NCBI GenBank assembly: GCA_020650975.1
Contig: JAIPMN010006022.1
Location: 1-24,185, forward strand
Reading direction: 5' to 3'
Length of the DNA: 24,185 nt
Origin: Apostichopus californicus
Taxonomy: Eukaryota > Echinodermata > Holothuroidea > Aspidochirotida > Stichopodidae
How positions within the stretch are numbered: position 1 is the stretch's first letter; each line of letters begins with the position of its first letter. Positions 7,676-18,039 of this stretch are shown one piece after another. The notes beneath the pieces were generated by a model that saw only the letters and a list, made by a program, of their open reading frames with translations, was not told where the DNA came from and did not search any database. The translations under genes were made by a program, and so were the position numbers.

Positions 7676-8871
7676 ATCTCTGTGTCGGCATTTCAAACAA
7701 AAGAATGTAAATGCCAAAAATGATTGCACATTCTCCTATATTAGTCTTGGATGTATGATGGCAGCTTGATGTTAGAGAAATGTAATGTAGTGCCAAGCAT
7801 GTTCTGATCCTTTAATACTTCAACAATTCATGATACCATCTGAAGCTATAGCTGTAGATATTATTTAATGGAACATGTATGGATGCAAAAGGGCAGGAGG
7901 GGTTGGGGTGGGAACAGGGCAGTTTTCTGCTTAAATTTAATTCTTAAAACTTTTATTTTTCTTTTAAAAGTTTCCTTTGTACTCTGGTATTTGAGAATTA
8001 TTCCAAAGTAAAGGACTTTCAGAGTACTTTGACAGTACGTTATCAAAAGCAATATGGATTACTTTTGACTTTCTCTTCGTCAGTCTATATACTGTGATAT
8101 ATAGCTTTAAAGGCCATTCTTTGACAGTGTTGTTTTACAGTCATGTTCAGGCCCTCTTTATTTGACATACCCAGCATGATACCAGGGCTTGTTAGACAGT
8201 TAACGTCACCTGATTGCTATAATGTTACTTCATCCATGCAAGTAGGTTAATATTGTCATGAAACTTACAAGAAAAAAAACTGGCAGATTTTTTCCAACCT
8301 AATTTCATTGAAGAGGAAATTTTGGGATTTATTATTTTGTCCTAGTTATTTGTTTTATTTGTAGTGTTGGTTATAATTTTGTATGTGCTAATCTGTTATG
8401 GAATGGTTTCACATGCACAAACATTCAGCCTTCTTGTGTCCTCTCCTTCACGAAACTGCTTCTGCTCATGTGCAGAGATGAAACTTGCTTGGTGTTAAAA
8501 AGAAGCATCTTGGCTCACTGTATGTTTGCTAGGTCTTCATTTCATGTATTGTACAATCTTCATGGCATTGTAATGAGATACTTTAAATATTTTGTTTATG
8601 CGAATAGATGCAAGGTTAACATACTTTTATAGAATGTGCATGATATCGAATGATATCAAAGAATATTCATAGATATATTGTCCTCAAATATAACCTTACA
8701 TGTTATTAAATACCTGGCTATCTTTGTTTCCTGCTGATTGCACCATTTATATGGGGAGAGGAAACCAAGTTGTAGTTATATTACACTAAGATGGCAAGAT
8801 GTTCTAATTTTGGCCATAGTCCCGGGATTTCATGCATCATCCCTGGATGTACTGTCTCTGATCTTCCCCAG
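7676..8871. other. Non-coding stretch, probably intron or upstream of the RhoGEF exons
   Basis: I looked for an upstream DH exon ending in phase 1 (one base of a split codon) and found no convincing candidate. A G-rich motif is at 7891-7919. Confidence 0.4.
7891..7919 (+). other. G-quadruplex-type motif
   Basis: Five G runs (7891-7893, 7899-7902, 7905-7908, 7910-7912, 7917-7919) with loops of 1-5 bases fit the G3+N1-7 quadruplex rule on the plus strand. Confidence 0.6.
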
Positions 8872-8972
8872 ACTTGTTAACTGAAAGTCTCAATGTGTGT
8901 TCGTTGATGAATTTTGGAAAACAAACTTTCGAAGCAGATTCAATATTTCTAAGTCTAAATGCTTCTGACCAG
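8872..8972 (+). CDS. RhoGEF (DH domain) exon, upstream visible exon
   Basis: After a good acceptor (CTGATCTTCCCCAG) and before the donor GTGGGT, 101 nt encode 33 codons plus two leading bases of a split codon. The peptide begins LLTESLNVCSLMNFG and ends EADSIFLSLNASDQ. LLTES and SIFLSL fit the DH-domain pattern in which a helix with LLxES is followed by an IFxNI/L segment. The exon ends in phase 0, matching the next exon at 12334 (IGSTLKSTHQENLRIG). DH domains catalyse GDP release from Rho-family GTPases at membranes and the cytoskeleton. This is the weakest of the four exons: the call rests on the open frame, splice sites, phase and partial motif fit. The exon before it should end with one base of a split codon. 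Confidence 0.6.
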
Positions 8973-9725
8973 GTGGGTTTAATGGAGAAAAGCTGTCACA
9001 ATCGCTAGAAAGAAATTTATTTTCTGTTGCGATTTACCGTAAAATCACTGCGACCACCCATATCAGCATGTCATTACACAAATGTAACCTACTTATACTC
9101 GTATCGTCCACTTTTTTGTCCCAATTTCACGGAGGAAACGTCTGAAAACACCTGTTTATACCTTGCAATGGAAGGAAATGACACAATTTTGCAAGCTACA
9201 TTGGTAATACCGAAAGAAAGATATACTATTCAAGAGAATGGACCTAACACAGGCTAGCACACAGGCCTGATGATCGTAAACAAAACAGAGAGATTTGATT
9301 GGCGCATGATCTGTTGGGCAGCGGCTTGCAAACTTTGAATGAAGTTCGTAGAATCTATGGACTCGTTAAATAATCTGGAGAATTTTTTATTCAGCTCAAA
9401 ATGTTTAACGATAGATAACTCAACAAAAATAATGATTATTAATATGAAAATTGAATAGAACGGTGTTATTTTCACTGAGCTTTTAGGGCAGAAAGCTGGA
9501 AAATTTGAAGTTAAAATTTGGCAAACACACATTGAGACTTCAAGTATTAATGAAATTATAAACACAGGGTCTACAAGAAACAAGGAACTTGTAATCAGCT
9601 ACCAGTACAAAGAAGAGCTGCAGGGAAGTAATTCCTTCCTTGTTTGGATAATCAGATAACAGCAATTAACTCTTTCACATACCATATATAGGAGGATACA
9701 ATTACAATTAACCCTTTCCTCCTTA

Positions 9726-9763
9726 CCTGGTAAAACCAGGGAGTTCCATAACAACTCCCTGGT
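9726..9763. repeat. Nested palindrome, 11-bp stem
   Basis: ACCAGGGAGTT (9735-9745) pairs with AACTCCCTGGT (9753-9763) around a 7-nt loop. The overlapping CCTGG-TAAAA-CCAGG (9726-9740) can form an alternative hairpin. Nearby near-repeats CAATTAACTCTTTC and CAATTAACCCTTTC suggest a small MITE-like or duplicated sequence. Confidence 0.7.
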
Positions 9764-10023
9764 AAACCTACCTCCTATAACAACAAGCTTAATCACTAAA
9801 GGCATGTTGGAAACCAATATATGTAATGAAAATATCTATCTGAATGGAAACCTATGAAATGTTTCAGCATGTAGCAAAGAAAGAGACACATTATGGCTTG
9901 TCTGTTTTATTCATAATGCCAAGTCTTTAAGTACTTCATTTACGGTGAAGAAATGTAAATGAAAATGTCTATTCATTGTAACAACTGTCATCGGTATTGG
10001 TGAAGATAAAAATACACCTTAGA

Positions 10024-10100
10024 GGCTTGTACTCATATCAAGGGACTCAATGCTTGTACTCATACGTGTAATCCTATCAAGGGGACTCAATGCTGTACTC
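10024..10100. repeat. Short imperfect tandem duplication
   Basis: GCTTGTACTCATATCAAGGG followed by ACTCAAT is followed by a second copy carrying a small insertion (GCTTGTACTCATACGTGTAA, TCCTATCAAGGGGACTCAAT) and the start of a third (GCTGTACTC). No coding role is apparent. Confidence 0.75.
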
Positions 10101-11095
10101 TTTTGTAAGGCAATGAGTTCAAATTTACAACTTAAACTTTTGATCATGAAAGGCAGGTAACATACTTCAGACATAAAGCCTGGTCCTTTGGAATTCCTTC
10201 TCAAATCTCACACTTTAGTTTTCTAATACTCTGCTATCTCCATTGCTTCCAGAACTACTATAGAAGTAAATAAACTTTCTGTTCTTCTATGGAAAGTGAT
10301 ATCACATGGCTTGAAATGCTGGTCACAATTTTCTTTAACTTGAAAATAATACCTCCTGACATTAAATTCCTACAATTGCTGCATATGATAAACGATTGGT
10401 ATTATATATTAGGAAAGTTCAGCAAATAGTATGGAAGCTTGAAAGGGACATTGCAAATAACTGAATTTCTTCCTAATCGTAGAATCAAACAGAAGCTCAT
10501 GTAAAATGCTCAGAGTGAATACTAGGAGATTGGAACTTTCTAGGTTTTGTAATCCTATTACTGTGCATTCCCATTAACTTTGGAATGTATGAATATAGCT
10601 TTAGGGTTGTTAGTGAAAGAGGTTTCATATCATTTCTAAAGGACAGTCCATCATGTGATCAAGGTCATGTACCTCCTGCATACCATTTCTTGTTTTGGAA
10701 ATTAAAACCAGAGCAGTTTTGAATTATTCTCTACTGAGAAAAGGAATGAAAGAAGAGACTTTCCACTGATGATCTTGTTTTCATTCCTGGTTTTAGAAGA
10801 CCTATTTTAGGCTTACTTTACTGGTCAAATAAACGCTTCCTCCATAGACTCTAATATTCTATGTTCTTCATGGTTCAAGTAGTAATGTGGATTAGGTGGA
10901 ACTTCCCAGTAGGGATGCACTACCCATAGCTTCTAGGAATCTTAGATGTGTTTTCATTCCTGCTTTTGGGAAAGGCTTTAGTAGCTTCATAAGTGAGGAT
11001 AGTATTTCACATGATGGATTAATTAGTCTAGTGGTGTGATGGATGAGGATGAACATGAGAAGGAGGGCCAGAACCACTGAAGGGGGCAGTATATA

Positions 11096-11465
11096 TAAGA
11101 TAAGATAAGATAAGATAAACTTTATTAAACCCCACAAAGGGTAACTGAATGCTCGTATAAAAACAGTATCATACAAATACAAATATGCTAAAAAGTTACA
11201 AAAGGGTAAGAACAAATAAACAAAGCAGGACATATATAAAATATTGCACGGTGACAAATTAGTGTTTAATATTTAAATTATGAAGTTTTATACATTGCGG
11301 AATAAAATAAGAGGGGTGCCTATTTTTACTGGCCAACGGCAGCCTCATCCTACCACTCCGAGAGAACACTGTCCAGATACACACGTAGTGGGTGGTCATC
11401 ATCATTCATAATTTTGTAGAGTTTATCTCTTATGTATATCTGCCACTCCAACAGCAGTAGAAATG
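11096..11465 (-). mobile_element. 3' end of a non-LTR retrotransposon with (GATAA)n tail
   Basis: On the minus strand, DKLYKIMNDDDHPLRVYLDS is followed after a one-base frameshift by SRSGRMRLPLASKNRHPSYF and IPQCIKLHN with a stop. A ..HPL...SRSGR.RLP...NR...SFIP..I.L.N pattern is typical of the last residues of LINE polyproteins of the CR1/Jockey type. About 130 bases later comes AATAAA (TTTATT at 11121-11126), then tandem TTATC units (GATAA on the plus strand, 11096-11119). Tandem short-unit tails of this kind are known for CR1-like elements. The 5' part is truncated or unrecognisable. Confidence 0.75.
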
Positions 11466-11732
11466 TGTCTTCCATAACTATGGCACATTTAATATACTGT
11501 CATACAGGGGATTTCTATTCTATGAAATTTACAGACACTAACAGTTTTTGAAATTCCCATGAAAACCTGCCCTTGGTGACAAAAAACTTCTATATCGGTC
11601 TTAAATGTTACATTTTTATGTGAATTTTCCTGAAGTTGTGGATAACGCAATATAATGTGTATATAGAATAGATCTGTTGCTTGTTCCCCTGAGGTTCCTC
11701 TGAGCTTCCACTGTATAATCTTGATCATCCTT

Positions 11733-11845
11733 GCGGGGTCAGGATCCTCCACATAGAGGGATCGCGATGGCAGGGTCTGATCCCATGTATGCAATCATCC
11801 ACACTACGATCACCCTTCGTGGTGGGGGGGGGGTCAGATTCTCCT
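11733..11845 (-). repeat. Dispersed repeat, copy 2 (inverted relative to copy 1)
   Basis: The reverse complement carries GATCGTAGTGTGGATG, GGGATCAGACCCTGCCATC and GGAGGATCCTGACCCC, matching 6075-6185 in order. A run of G's (11822-11831 on the plus strand) interrupts the TCTGACCCC end. The surrounding minus-strand open frame (11489-11794) has no recognisable domain. Confidence 0.75.
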
Positions 11846-12333
11846 TGCGTTCTCAAATGTGAACAAGGCTCTCGTCACCTCTCCTACTTGGGGACTTATT
11901 AATGGTTTAATCTTGAGTAGGACGATTTGTGTCCCATCAAAATACAAATTAAGAAACATTATTTCCTTCAAGTTTCACTAACTTCGCAAGTTTGTTATGG
12001 TTCCATCATTCTTTGCTTTAGTGTCCTTATATTATATTCATTGTGTGTTTATGGAAAGAAAAAATGAATTTAACCTAGAAAGAAGGCGTCTAGTTTGTCT
12101 GCTTGGGGTGAACTGGAATATCACCTGTGCTATAATGCTGCTAAGTGCAACACTTTGGTGCTTCATATTACATTTTGAATAAATGTTGTAACACAAGGGG
12201 TAGGGATTTGATCTTTAGAGCTAGTGAATGTCAAATTTATTTCATAGGAGATGCATATTTTGCCAGTGCAAGTAACCAATGAGCATACATCTCTGTCTTT
12301 ACTTATGCTGTTGCAATTATTTTCGGTCTTCAG

Positions 12334-12379
12334 ATTGGATCAACCTTGAAGTCAACCCACCAAGAAAATTTGAGAATAG
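12334..12379 (+). CDS. RhoGEF (DH domain) exon
   Basis: A 46-nt exon lies between TTTTCGGTCTTCAG and the strong donor GTAAGG. It encodes IGSTLKSTHQENLRI plus the first base (G) of a split Gly codon completed by the exon at 12978. ENLRI-GNCF fits the DH-domain junction usually seen as ..RIGDxFL, between the second and third conserved helices. The reading frame is open only in the phase that joins both neighbouring exons, which supports the call. The short size is unusual but acceptable for an internal exon. The specific RhoGEF subfamily is not identified. Confidence 0.75.
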
Positions 12380-12977
12380 GTAAGGAAGGACATAACTACT
12401 TTAAAAGCTATTGTGCTCATGATTCTTTTCTTGTTTTGTCTGCTTTCACTTTGCAGTGCTTGTTAAAGTTGAGCTAGGATTTCTATGCAGTTTGTACCCT
12501 GACTTGTCAATCTCACACAATGAGGAACTTCTCAGGGATTTGAGTTTAGTTTACATTTGCATGGGGTCGTACAAATGTGAAAATGTCAGTTTGACATATT
12601 TTTAACAAAATCATTAACTCTTTGATACCATTCGTTTCTTACAGAATTTGTGAGAATGCTCTAGTTTGGTCACTTGGATATAAGTTTCGAGTTACAGACT
12701 GTACTTTTAGTAAAATTGGCTACCAATCGGCTAAATTGACAAGCAACTGTCTTTTAATAAAAGCTTCTCATTTAGAAACTTCCAGTAGGATATGAAATGA
12801 GATTCTTTCTTTGTTTCTGTCAGACATATGGCTGGGTTTAGAAATAGATTAAACAATAATTGGAAGATAACAATTGATTTCTATTGTCTTCTTACTTTCA
12901 TGATCTTTGCTTCTTTTGATATGTTAAGCTTTCACCATTTACATAATTGGTAAGATATTTACAATTTTACTTTGTAG
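12380..12977 (+). other. Intron of the RhoGEF gene
   Basis: GT...AG intron (GTAAGG ... TTACTTTGTAG) of 598 bp between phase-1 junctions. No other feature was recognised in it. Confidence 0.7.
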
Positions 12978-13047
12978 GAAATTGCTTCCCACCGCAGTTT
13001 TGGCAGGAATATAGACAGTACTACACAACATACAAGACCATAAGAGA
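12978..13047 (+). CDS. RhoGEF (DH domain) exon
   Basis: A 70-nt exon runs from acceptor TTTACTTTGTAG to the consensus donor GTAAGTAT. With the G from the previous exon it encodes GNCFPPQFWQEYRQYYTTYK followed by TIR and the first two bases of a Glu codon. The pattern GxCFxxxxxxxYxxYxxxYxxxxxLL matches the DH segment in which the catalytic fold's third helix carries a run of aromatic residues (..IGDIFLKYxPxxxxYxxYxxN..). The phases 1 and 2 at its ends fit both neighbours exactly, giving TIRELLNNLRQT across the next junction. This is a well-supported coding exon. Confidence 0.8.
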
Positions 13048-13158
13048 GTAAGTATTTCTGTTATATGTTCCTTTCCATGTTGAAATGGATCTGCTAGGAG
13101 ATTTAAATTGTTTACAATATATGAGTAAGCTAGGAGAATCTGATTTACAGTTACTTAG

Positions 13159-13206
13159 TAGAGTGCATCAATCTGAAGATGAGAGTGTTAAATACAGTGG
13201 GGATAG
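13159..13206 (+). CDS. Candidate alternative (cassette) exon of the RhoGEF gene
   Basis: A strong donor (GATAG|GTAAGTCA) follows an open stretch reading RVHQSEDESVKYSGDR. Two adjacent acceptors, CTTAG|T (exon from 13159) and TAG|A (exon from 13162), both give an exon that is a multiple of three (48 or 45 nt). Both join in phase 2 to the exon before and to the exon at 19165, so inclusion would keep the frame. The same frame is open further upstream from an ATG at 13085 (41 codons, beginning MDLLGDLNCLQYMSKLG), so an alternative first exon is also possible. Against it: DH domains do not normally carry an insert here, and the stretch may be open by chance. Confidence 0.3.
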
Positions 13207-13623
13207 GTAAGTCATGGCTGCTTCACATCTAAATAGGTAACTTTCAAATGCAAAACATTGAATTGTGTAAACAGAAGATGCTTAATACGACTGGTCAGTA
13301 ACATCACTGTATAGTTCTGTCTTTATCATTCTCACTGCAGCATATTAACATTAGCTTCCTTCATCAACATTTACTTAAACAATTGTTATATCACTCAAAG
13401 GAACAGGCCCACCCAAGAGAGAGGTCACAATTGCATGGTCTGGTCCTGAGTATGCCTCCATTCATACTAAATAAAGGATCTTGGCCAGGTAGGCTGCTGT
13501 AAAATGGTCTTCATGGTGTACACTTTTTGCCACCTAAAAGTGATGAAGAAAGTTAAATATATCGAAAAATCATAAATAAGCGGCTAGGCCTACTTGTAGT
13601 GTCTCATAAAAATAAACAATTAC

Positions 13624-13750
13624 CTCAAATGACATTTGACCTCACAAACAACAGGAGTCTTGTACTCAATATGGCAAATCTATATACCATGTATGAAAAG
13701 TATCCATGGTTTCTACTATGAGAAATCATGTTTTAAAGGTTTTCAGGCCT
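13624..13750 (-). repeat. Diverged single monomer of the ~145-bp dispersed repeat
   Basis: TCAAATGACATTTGACCTCAC, then ACAGGAGTCTTGTACTCAAT, ATGAGAAATCATGTTTTAAAG and GGTTTTCAGG follow the order of the repeat at 3390-3700 in the same orientation. It is more diverged and lacks the CA-rich end. Confidence 0.6.
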
Positions 13751-13864
13751 CGACACTGAAAATATATTTAAAAGAAATTTAAGAACCAGCCACTATTGAC
13801 AATATGCTGTGAAATAACAAATCCCCCAATAAAATATTTTGCTCAATCTCAGAACCAACTTTTA

Positions 13865-13910
13865 GGGGGAGGGGTGGAAAAGTGGCTGGGGGAAGGGGAA
13901 GGTTGGGAAT
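13865..13910 (+). other. G-rich quadruplex-type stretch
   Basis: G runs of five, four, five, four and three bases occur between 13865 and 13910, though one loop is longer than seven bases. Some four-run combination could form a quadruplex on the plus (coding) strand. Confidence 0.45.
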
Positions 13911-16157
13911 GGAGCAGATGGAAAATGGAAAAACATTAAGAGTTATACTTGGATACCATGTTTTGATCTGCAGTAGTTTGGGTGAAACCTTACTCTGTGT
14001 CAGCAGGCCTTTTGATGAATCACATATTGCAAGTTAACGGTTATATCAACATGTTACTCGATAGCTCTCGTGACAAGCACTTTGCTGTTGTATTCAAAGA
14101 CAATGCTTTTCTCGTACAGTGACTTCTGTTATGGCCTGAGGGAATGGTTTTCAAACACGTTGAAAGTTTGAAGGAGAATTTTCTGACACTGTTTGGAAAA
14201 TTGTTTGCTTTTATTTGTTTTCATCCCCTCTTTGAACTCAAAAGCCATCGCATGTTGCGTCAGTCCTCTGGGCGGTTTGAAGTCCTGAAGACGTCATGCC
14301 ATTCATCCTATTCAATACTCTCCTCTTTCTCTGCCCAACTTTTGTCATGAAGGTTTGCAAGAAAATGAAAATATTGAACCAGCTAGTATGTAGTGCTTTC
14401 CAACTATTGAAAGGGATTTGCATCATCATCAGCCTATACTTCAATGTTTCTTCTGTTCATCTGCTGACGTCTGTAACAGAATATAGACATTATGTAGAAA
14501 TAGGTTGTCTGATATCTATAGTGGCATAGTGTTGGGAATTCATAACAGTTTGGTAAAGTTACATCAAGTAATGATGTCAGAGTCGCTGCTGCTTACGTAG
14601 GTTACCAGAGAGAATTTACATCAATACACTGTAGTCAATGCAGAGGGCTTAAAGTGTGTAACCTTTGAGGCATTGCAGCTTAACGTATACTTAGCTCAGT
14701 CCTAATATTAGCCTACCTTCCATTGCTCCAGGCTGCTCTATACCAGACTATTATTGTCATTTATTGAAGATCTTAGCCATAGATTCACAATAGCAGGTCA
14801 TCTGACATTTATGGCACACTTTCCAAAAAGAATTTTACGTAAATATTCTTGATTTGTAAAATATTCTTTAATAGTCAAATTGTGTTAAAGTAGTCTGCAT
14901 TGTATCCCATGGGACTTTGGTATACTAGATCTACCTTAAAAGCTGTCTCACTGCTAGACTGTATATAAACATAGTAAATTCCACTTAATATCAATTTAGT
15001 CAAACCTCAATGTCGCACATAAAATCGAGACATTTGCAACAATAGAATCATTTCCTGTTAATATGGAAACATTGTTTAGTTAGTGCTCCTTTTATGTGGA
15101 CTTTACATACCATGGTGGGAAGTTACGCGAGAATACTTCTCAATACCAAAATTCTACCAGTTTCTTTTAAGGTTTCTGTATTTAAGTACCATCTGTTTGA
15201 AGTAAACATTTTATGATGCATATTTCAAATTCAGATAAAACAGATAAAAGTATGAATTCAGTTGATTTTTAGTGTGTACATTTTATGTTTGAATCATTTA
15301 AATTGTTCTCCCAAATTGAGTTATTTATTAGACATAATAGATAAAAACACCTTAACTATAAATTGCTGAAATTCCATAAAGTTTCCATTAAATCCACAAT
15401 ACTTCTTTAAACTCTCTGGTGGTATGCAAGGTAGGTGTCTGTACATAGTTACTGCAGTATTACAACAAATCACATAACATGCCCTCTTGTATGTAGGATT
15501 TCAGGAATATTTACTAAGTGTGAATTGACCTACCAGGTACGCAAGAATTAATAAAATACCACCTAAGGCTTAAAAATTTCAAAGTCAAAGTTGATAAAAA
15601 TGTGTCATGAGTAGAGATTACCCGGGCTACAATCCTCACCACATGTTCATTAATTGAATGATTTGCTCCCCTTGTTGACTGCCTCCAGTAAGGGTCTTTT
15701 AAGTCATTGCTGAACATTAAAATGGATGAGAAGGTGGGGATGACCCTAACACCGGGTAGAAACTATGCACCCTTCAAAGAATACCCTGTTCGTAGATAGA
15801 AATATTGAAGTTGATGGTTATTATGTCCCCACAAGGGAGTGTAAGTAGAGGAGAGTAATGACTTCAGACAACCCTACTTGGCAGCATTGTGTTAAAGAAG
15901 TCTATAGACTCAAGGAACAACCAAGGGACAAATCACTCTATACAGACATGCTGCATGGATAAACATTAATATCTCATTGATGTAGTAAAGTGGTATCCAT
16001 CAAACTGAATTATATCAGCATTTAAGAAACATTCAAAACATGACCAATGCATTGTGAGGACATTCTACAGACTGGATTCAAACATATTAAGTCCTGTAGC
16101 TTTTGTTTTAGGATTATGGAGGGTAACATAGCTCTACATCAGGGACCCTGTGACTGA

Positions 16158-16194
16158 GGGCTGGGCTGGGCTGGGCTGGGCTGGGCTGGTTGGG
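16158..16194 (+). repeat. GGGCT pentamer tandem repeat, strong G-quadruplex motif
   Basis: Six GGG runs spaced exactly by CT (starting at 16158, 16163, 16168, 16173, 16178, 16183), then GG and GGG, make a regular G3N2 array. It satisfies the quadruplex rule with very short loops. It is on the sense strand of the RhoGEF intron. Confidence 0.85.
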
Positions 16195-17056
16195 AAAACC
16201 ACAAAATTACCTCAAAACTGCCAGACGAGAAGAAGCCTCTGTATATATTGTCAACCAGAATTTGAATGTTTCTTCTTCAACAAATGGGCAATTTATTCTC
16301 CAAGAGTTTGAACTTTCTAACAAAAGGGTGTGAATTTTTAAATGAAGAAAAGAGCACTTTTTTTAAGTAGCAAAAATGGTACTTTTCATTATCAAGAATG
16401 GGCACAACAAACTTTGAGGATGTGGCTGACTAGTTGTGAGTAAAGTCTTTAATCTTTGCTGGGCATGTTTTCTTACAAATGTAAGCATTTCTGTGACTGC
16501 TCTATATTTAACAACTGGTTTCTTTTAGGGATTGTTTGAAGGACAGTTAATTCTTACAGCTGTGTGGTGAATGTTACAGCACCTACCTGCATAAAAATAA
16601 AAATTTATGTGGTGTGTTAGGTCAATTGTATTCTAACTAGACCTATGAAACTATATGTAGTTTTGATGTACACCACCATTGGCATATACAGTACATTAAC
16701 TTGGACCGACTATGTCAACGAGGAGAGGTGCTAACAAACCTACCAACCATGGAGGGTCATGTGGTGTGCTGCCTTGTAGCAACCAACTCTTATTGTACTC
16801 TTTGAACGAATATTCTACAACAACTGAGGCCATGATCTCATAGCTACCACATTCCTTGTGAAACTACACGAACAGTGTAATCTAAGTGGTACATTTTTCC
16901 AATGTTCACCCTAAGTACCCGTTATAGTGGAGTTGTATGGTCTACGGAACGCTTATCTCTTTTAATTGACAATGGGTTAAATAATATGTTAGTAGCACCT
17001 GGGAGCATGTCATGTTTTCTACGGTGGAGTGAGCCTTCCAGGTAATATTAAATTTG

Positions 17057-17272
17057 ATGTTGTATAGTGTTAAGGTGTGTTTTTTGTTAATGTGTATAAC
17101 TCTTTGCCATGCTATTCTCTCTGATTCTAATTACCCCCTCATCCTGGTTCTGGTGCTTCACCAGTACCCGGTGCTTCACCAGTACCCGGTGCTTAACCAG
17201 TACCCGGTGCTTCACCAGTACCCAGTACTTCACCAGTACCTGGTACTACACCACACATTGAACTGGATCTAG
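17057..17272 (+). other. Small open frame with signal-peptide-like start and hexapeptide repeats
   Basis: From ATG 17057 to TAG 17270-17272 there are 71 codons. The start MLYSVKVCFLLMCITLCHA looks like a secretory signal, with a short basic/polar N-end, a hydrophobic core and a small residue at the likely cleavage site. It is followed by about five VLHQYP-type repeats made by the 18-bp minisatellite (VLNQYP once, VLHQYL at the end). No dibasic cleavage sites are present, so a classical neuropeptide precursor is unlikely. It lies inside the RhoGEF intron on the same strand. It may be fortuitous: an 18-bp repeat keeps any stop-free frame open, and the GASPVP frame is also mostly open apart from one TAA. 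Confidence 0.2.
17152..17256. repeat. 18-bp minisatellite (~5.8 units)
   Basis: The unit GGTGCTTCACCAGTACCC repeats at 17152, 17170, 17188, 17206 and 17224, with a partial sixth unit. The first four units are nearly identical (one has TTAACC); the fifth and sixth carry several changes. Confidence 0.95.
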
Positions 17273-18039
17273 ACTGTGTTATAGAATGTTATGTTTTTGC
17301 TTGGTAGTAACATTGTGATTGTGGTGCAGGCCACCCTAGAGTGAATCTTTGTTATTAAATTTATTTGGCTTACATTTAAGTTGACGTGAGTAATTCAATA
17401 TAAATTATCTCTGCAGTAAGCCACTTTAGTATTTAAGCTGTCCGTTGATATAAATGAAGTCAAAAGTTTGTGCTGTATGTTGACTGGATCATTTCTACCA
17501 GTGTAAATTGACCTTTCAAATGAGGTCAAGTAAATTTGAAACTAATGTCTGGTTCATGCTTTACCATTGTTGTTTAAGATGATATGGTGAACTATACTTC
17601 AAGTTATAGTTTCCTAACAATATGTCTCAGGTCACCAAAGACCTTATAGAAAGTTGGTTATCACAACAGACTGACATAAAAGAGTTTCTCGTGTATGATG
17701 CAGTTTCTGATAAACAAGAAACAAGGGTCCAAAGAACTAAAAATAAAAAGAACCTTATTATCTTAAGACTCGGATCACGTTGAACTGAATCCATGCTACC
17801 GATGTCATTTGATTCCTTGTGTAATTGTTATCATCATTGCCGCCTCAGAATATGCTAAAAATGAAACTAGAAAGTCACCTTGCAACTAGTACATGTAGTC
17901 TTGCCACATTTTATATCATCAACAGTAACAAGATTTTTAAGTGTTGTCCAGTATGGACTGCAAGTGATCAGCAAGATCCATGCGCTATTATGGACATACA
18001 TATCAAGTATGACATTCATAATATACACTTGACATTTGC

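Larger units (their letters stand above)
8973..12333 (+). other. Intron of the RhoGEF gene, with repeats
   Basis: Between phase-0 exons. It contains a palindrome at 9726-9763, a direct duplication at 10024-10100, a minus-strand LINE tail at 11096-11465 and a repeat copy at 11733-11845. Two convergent open frames (9027-9257 plus, opening at TTG, and 9254-9583 minus) share a CTAG at their stops. Neither has a recognisable domain, although the minus one has a hydrophobic run (FYSIFILIIIIFVELSIV). Confidence 0.55.

Noticed and set aside
16528..16567. Possible exon between TTTCTTTTAG and GTGAATG inside the large intron
   Set aside because: The only open frame does not match the phase of the flanking RhoGEF exons; in the required phase it contains TAA.
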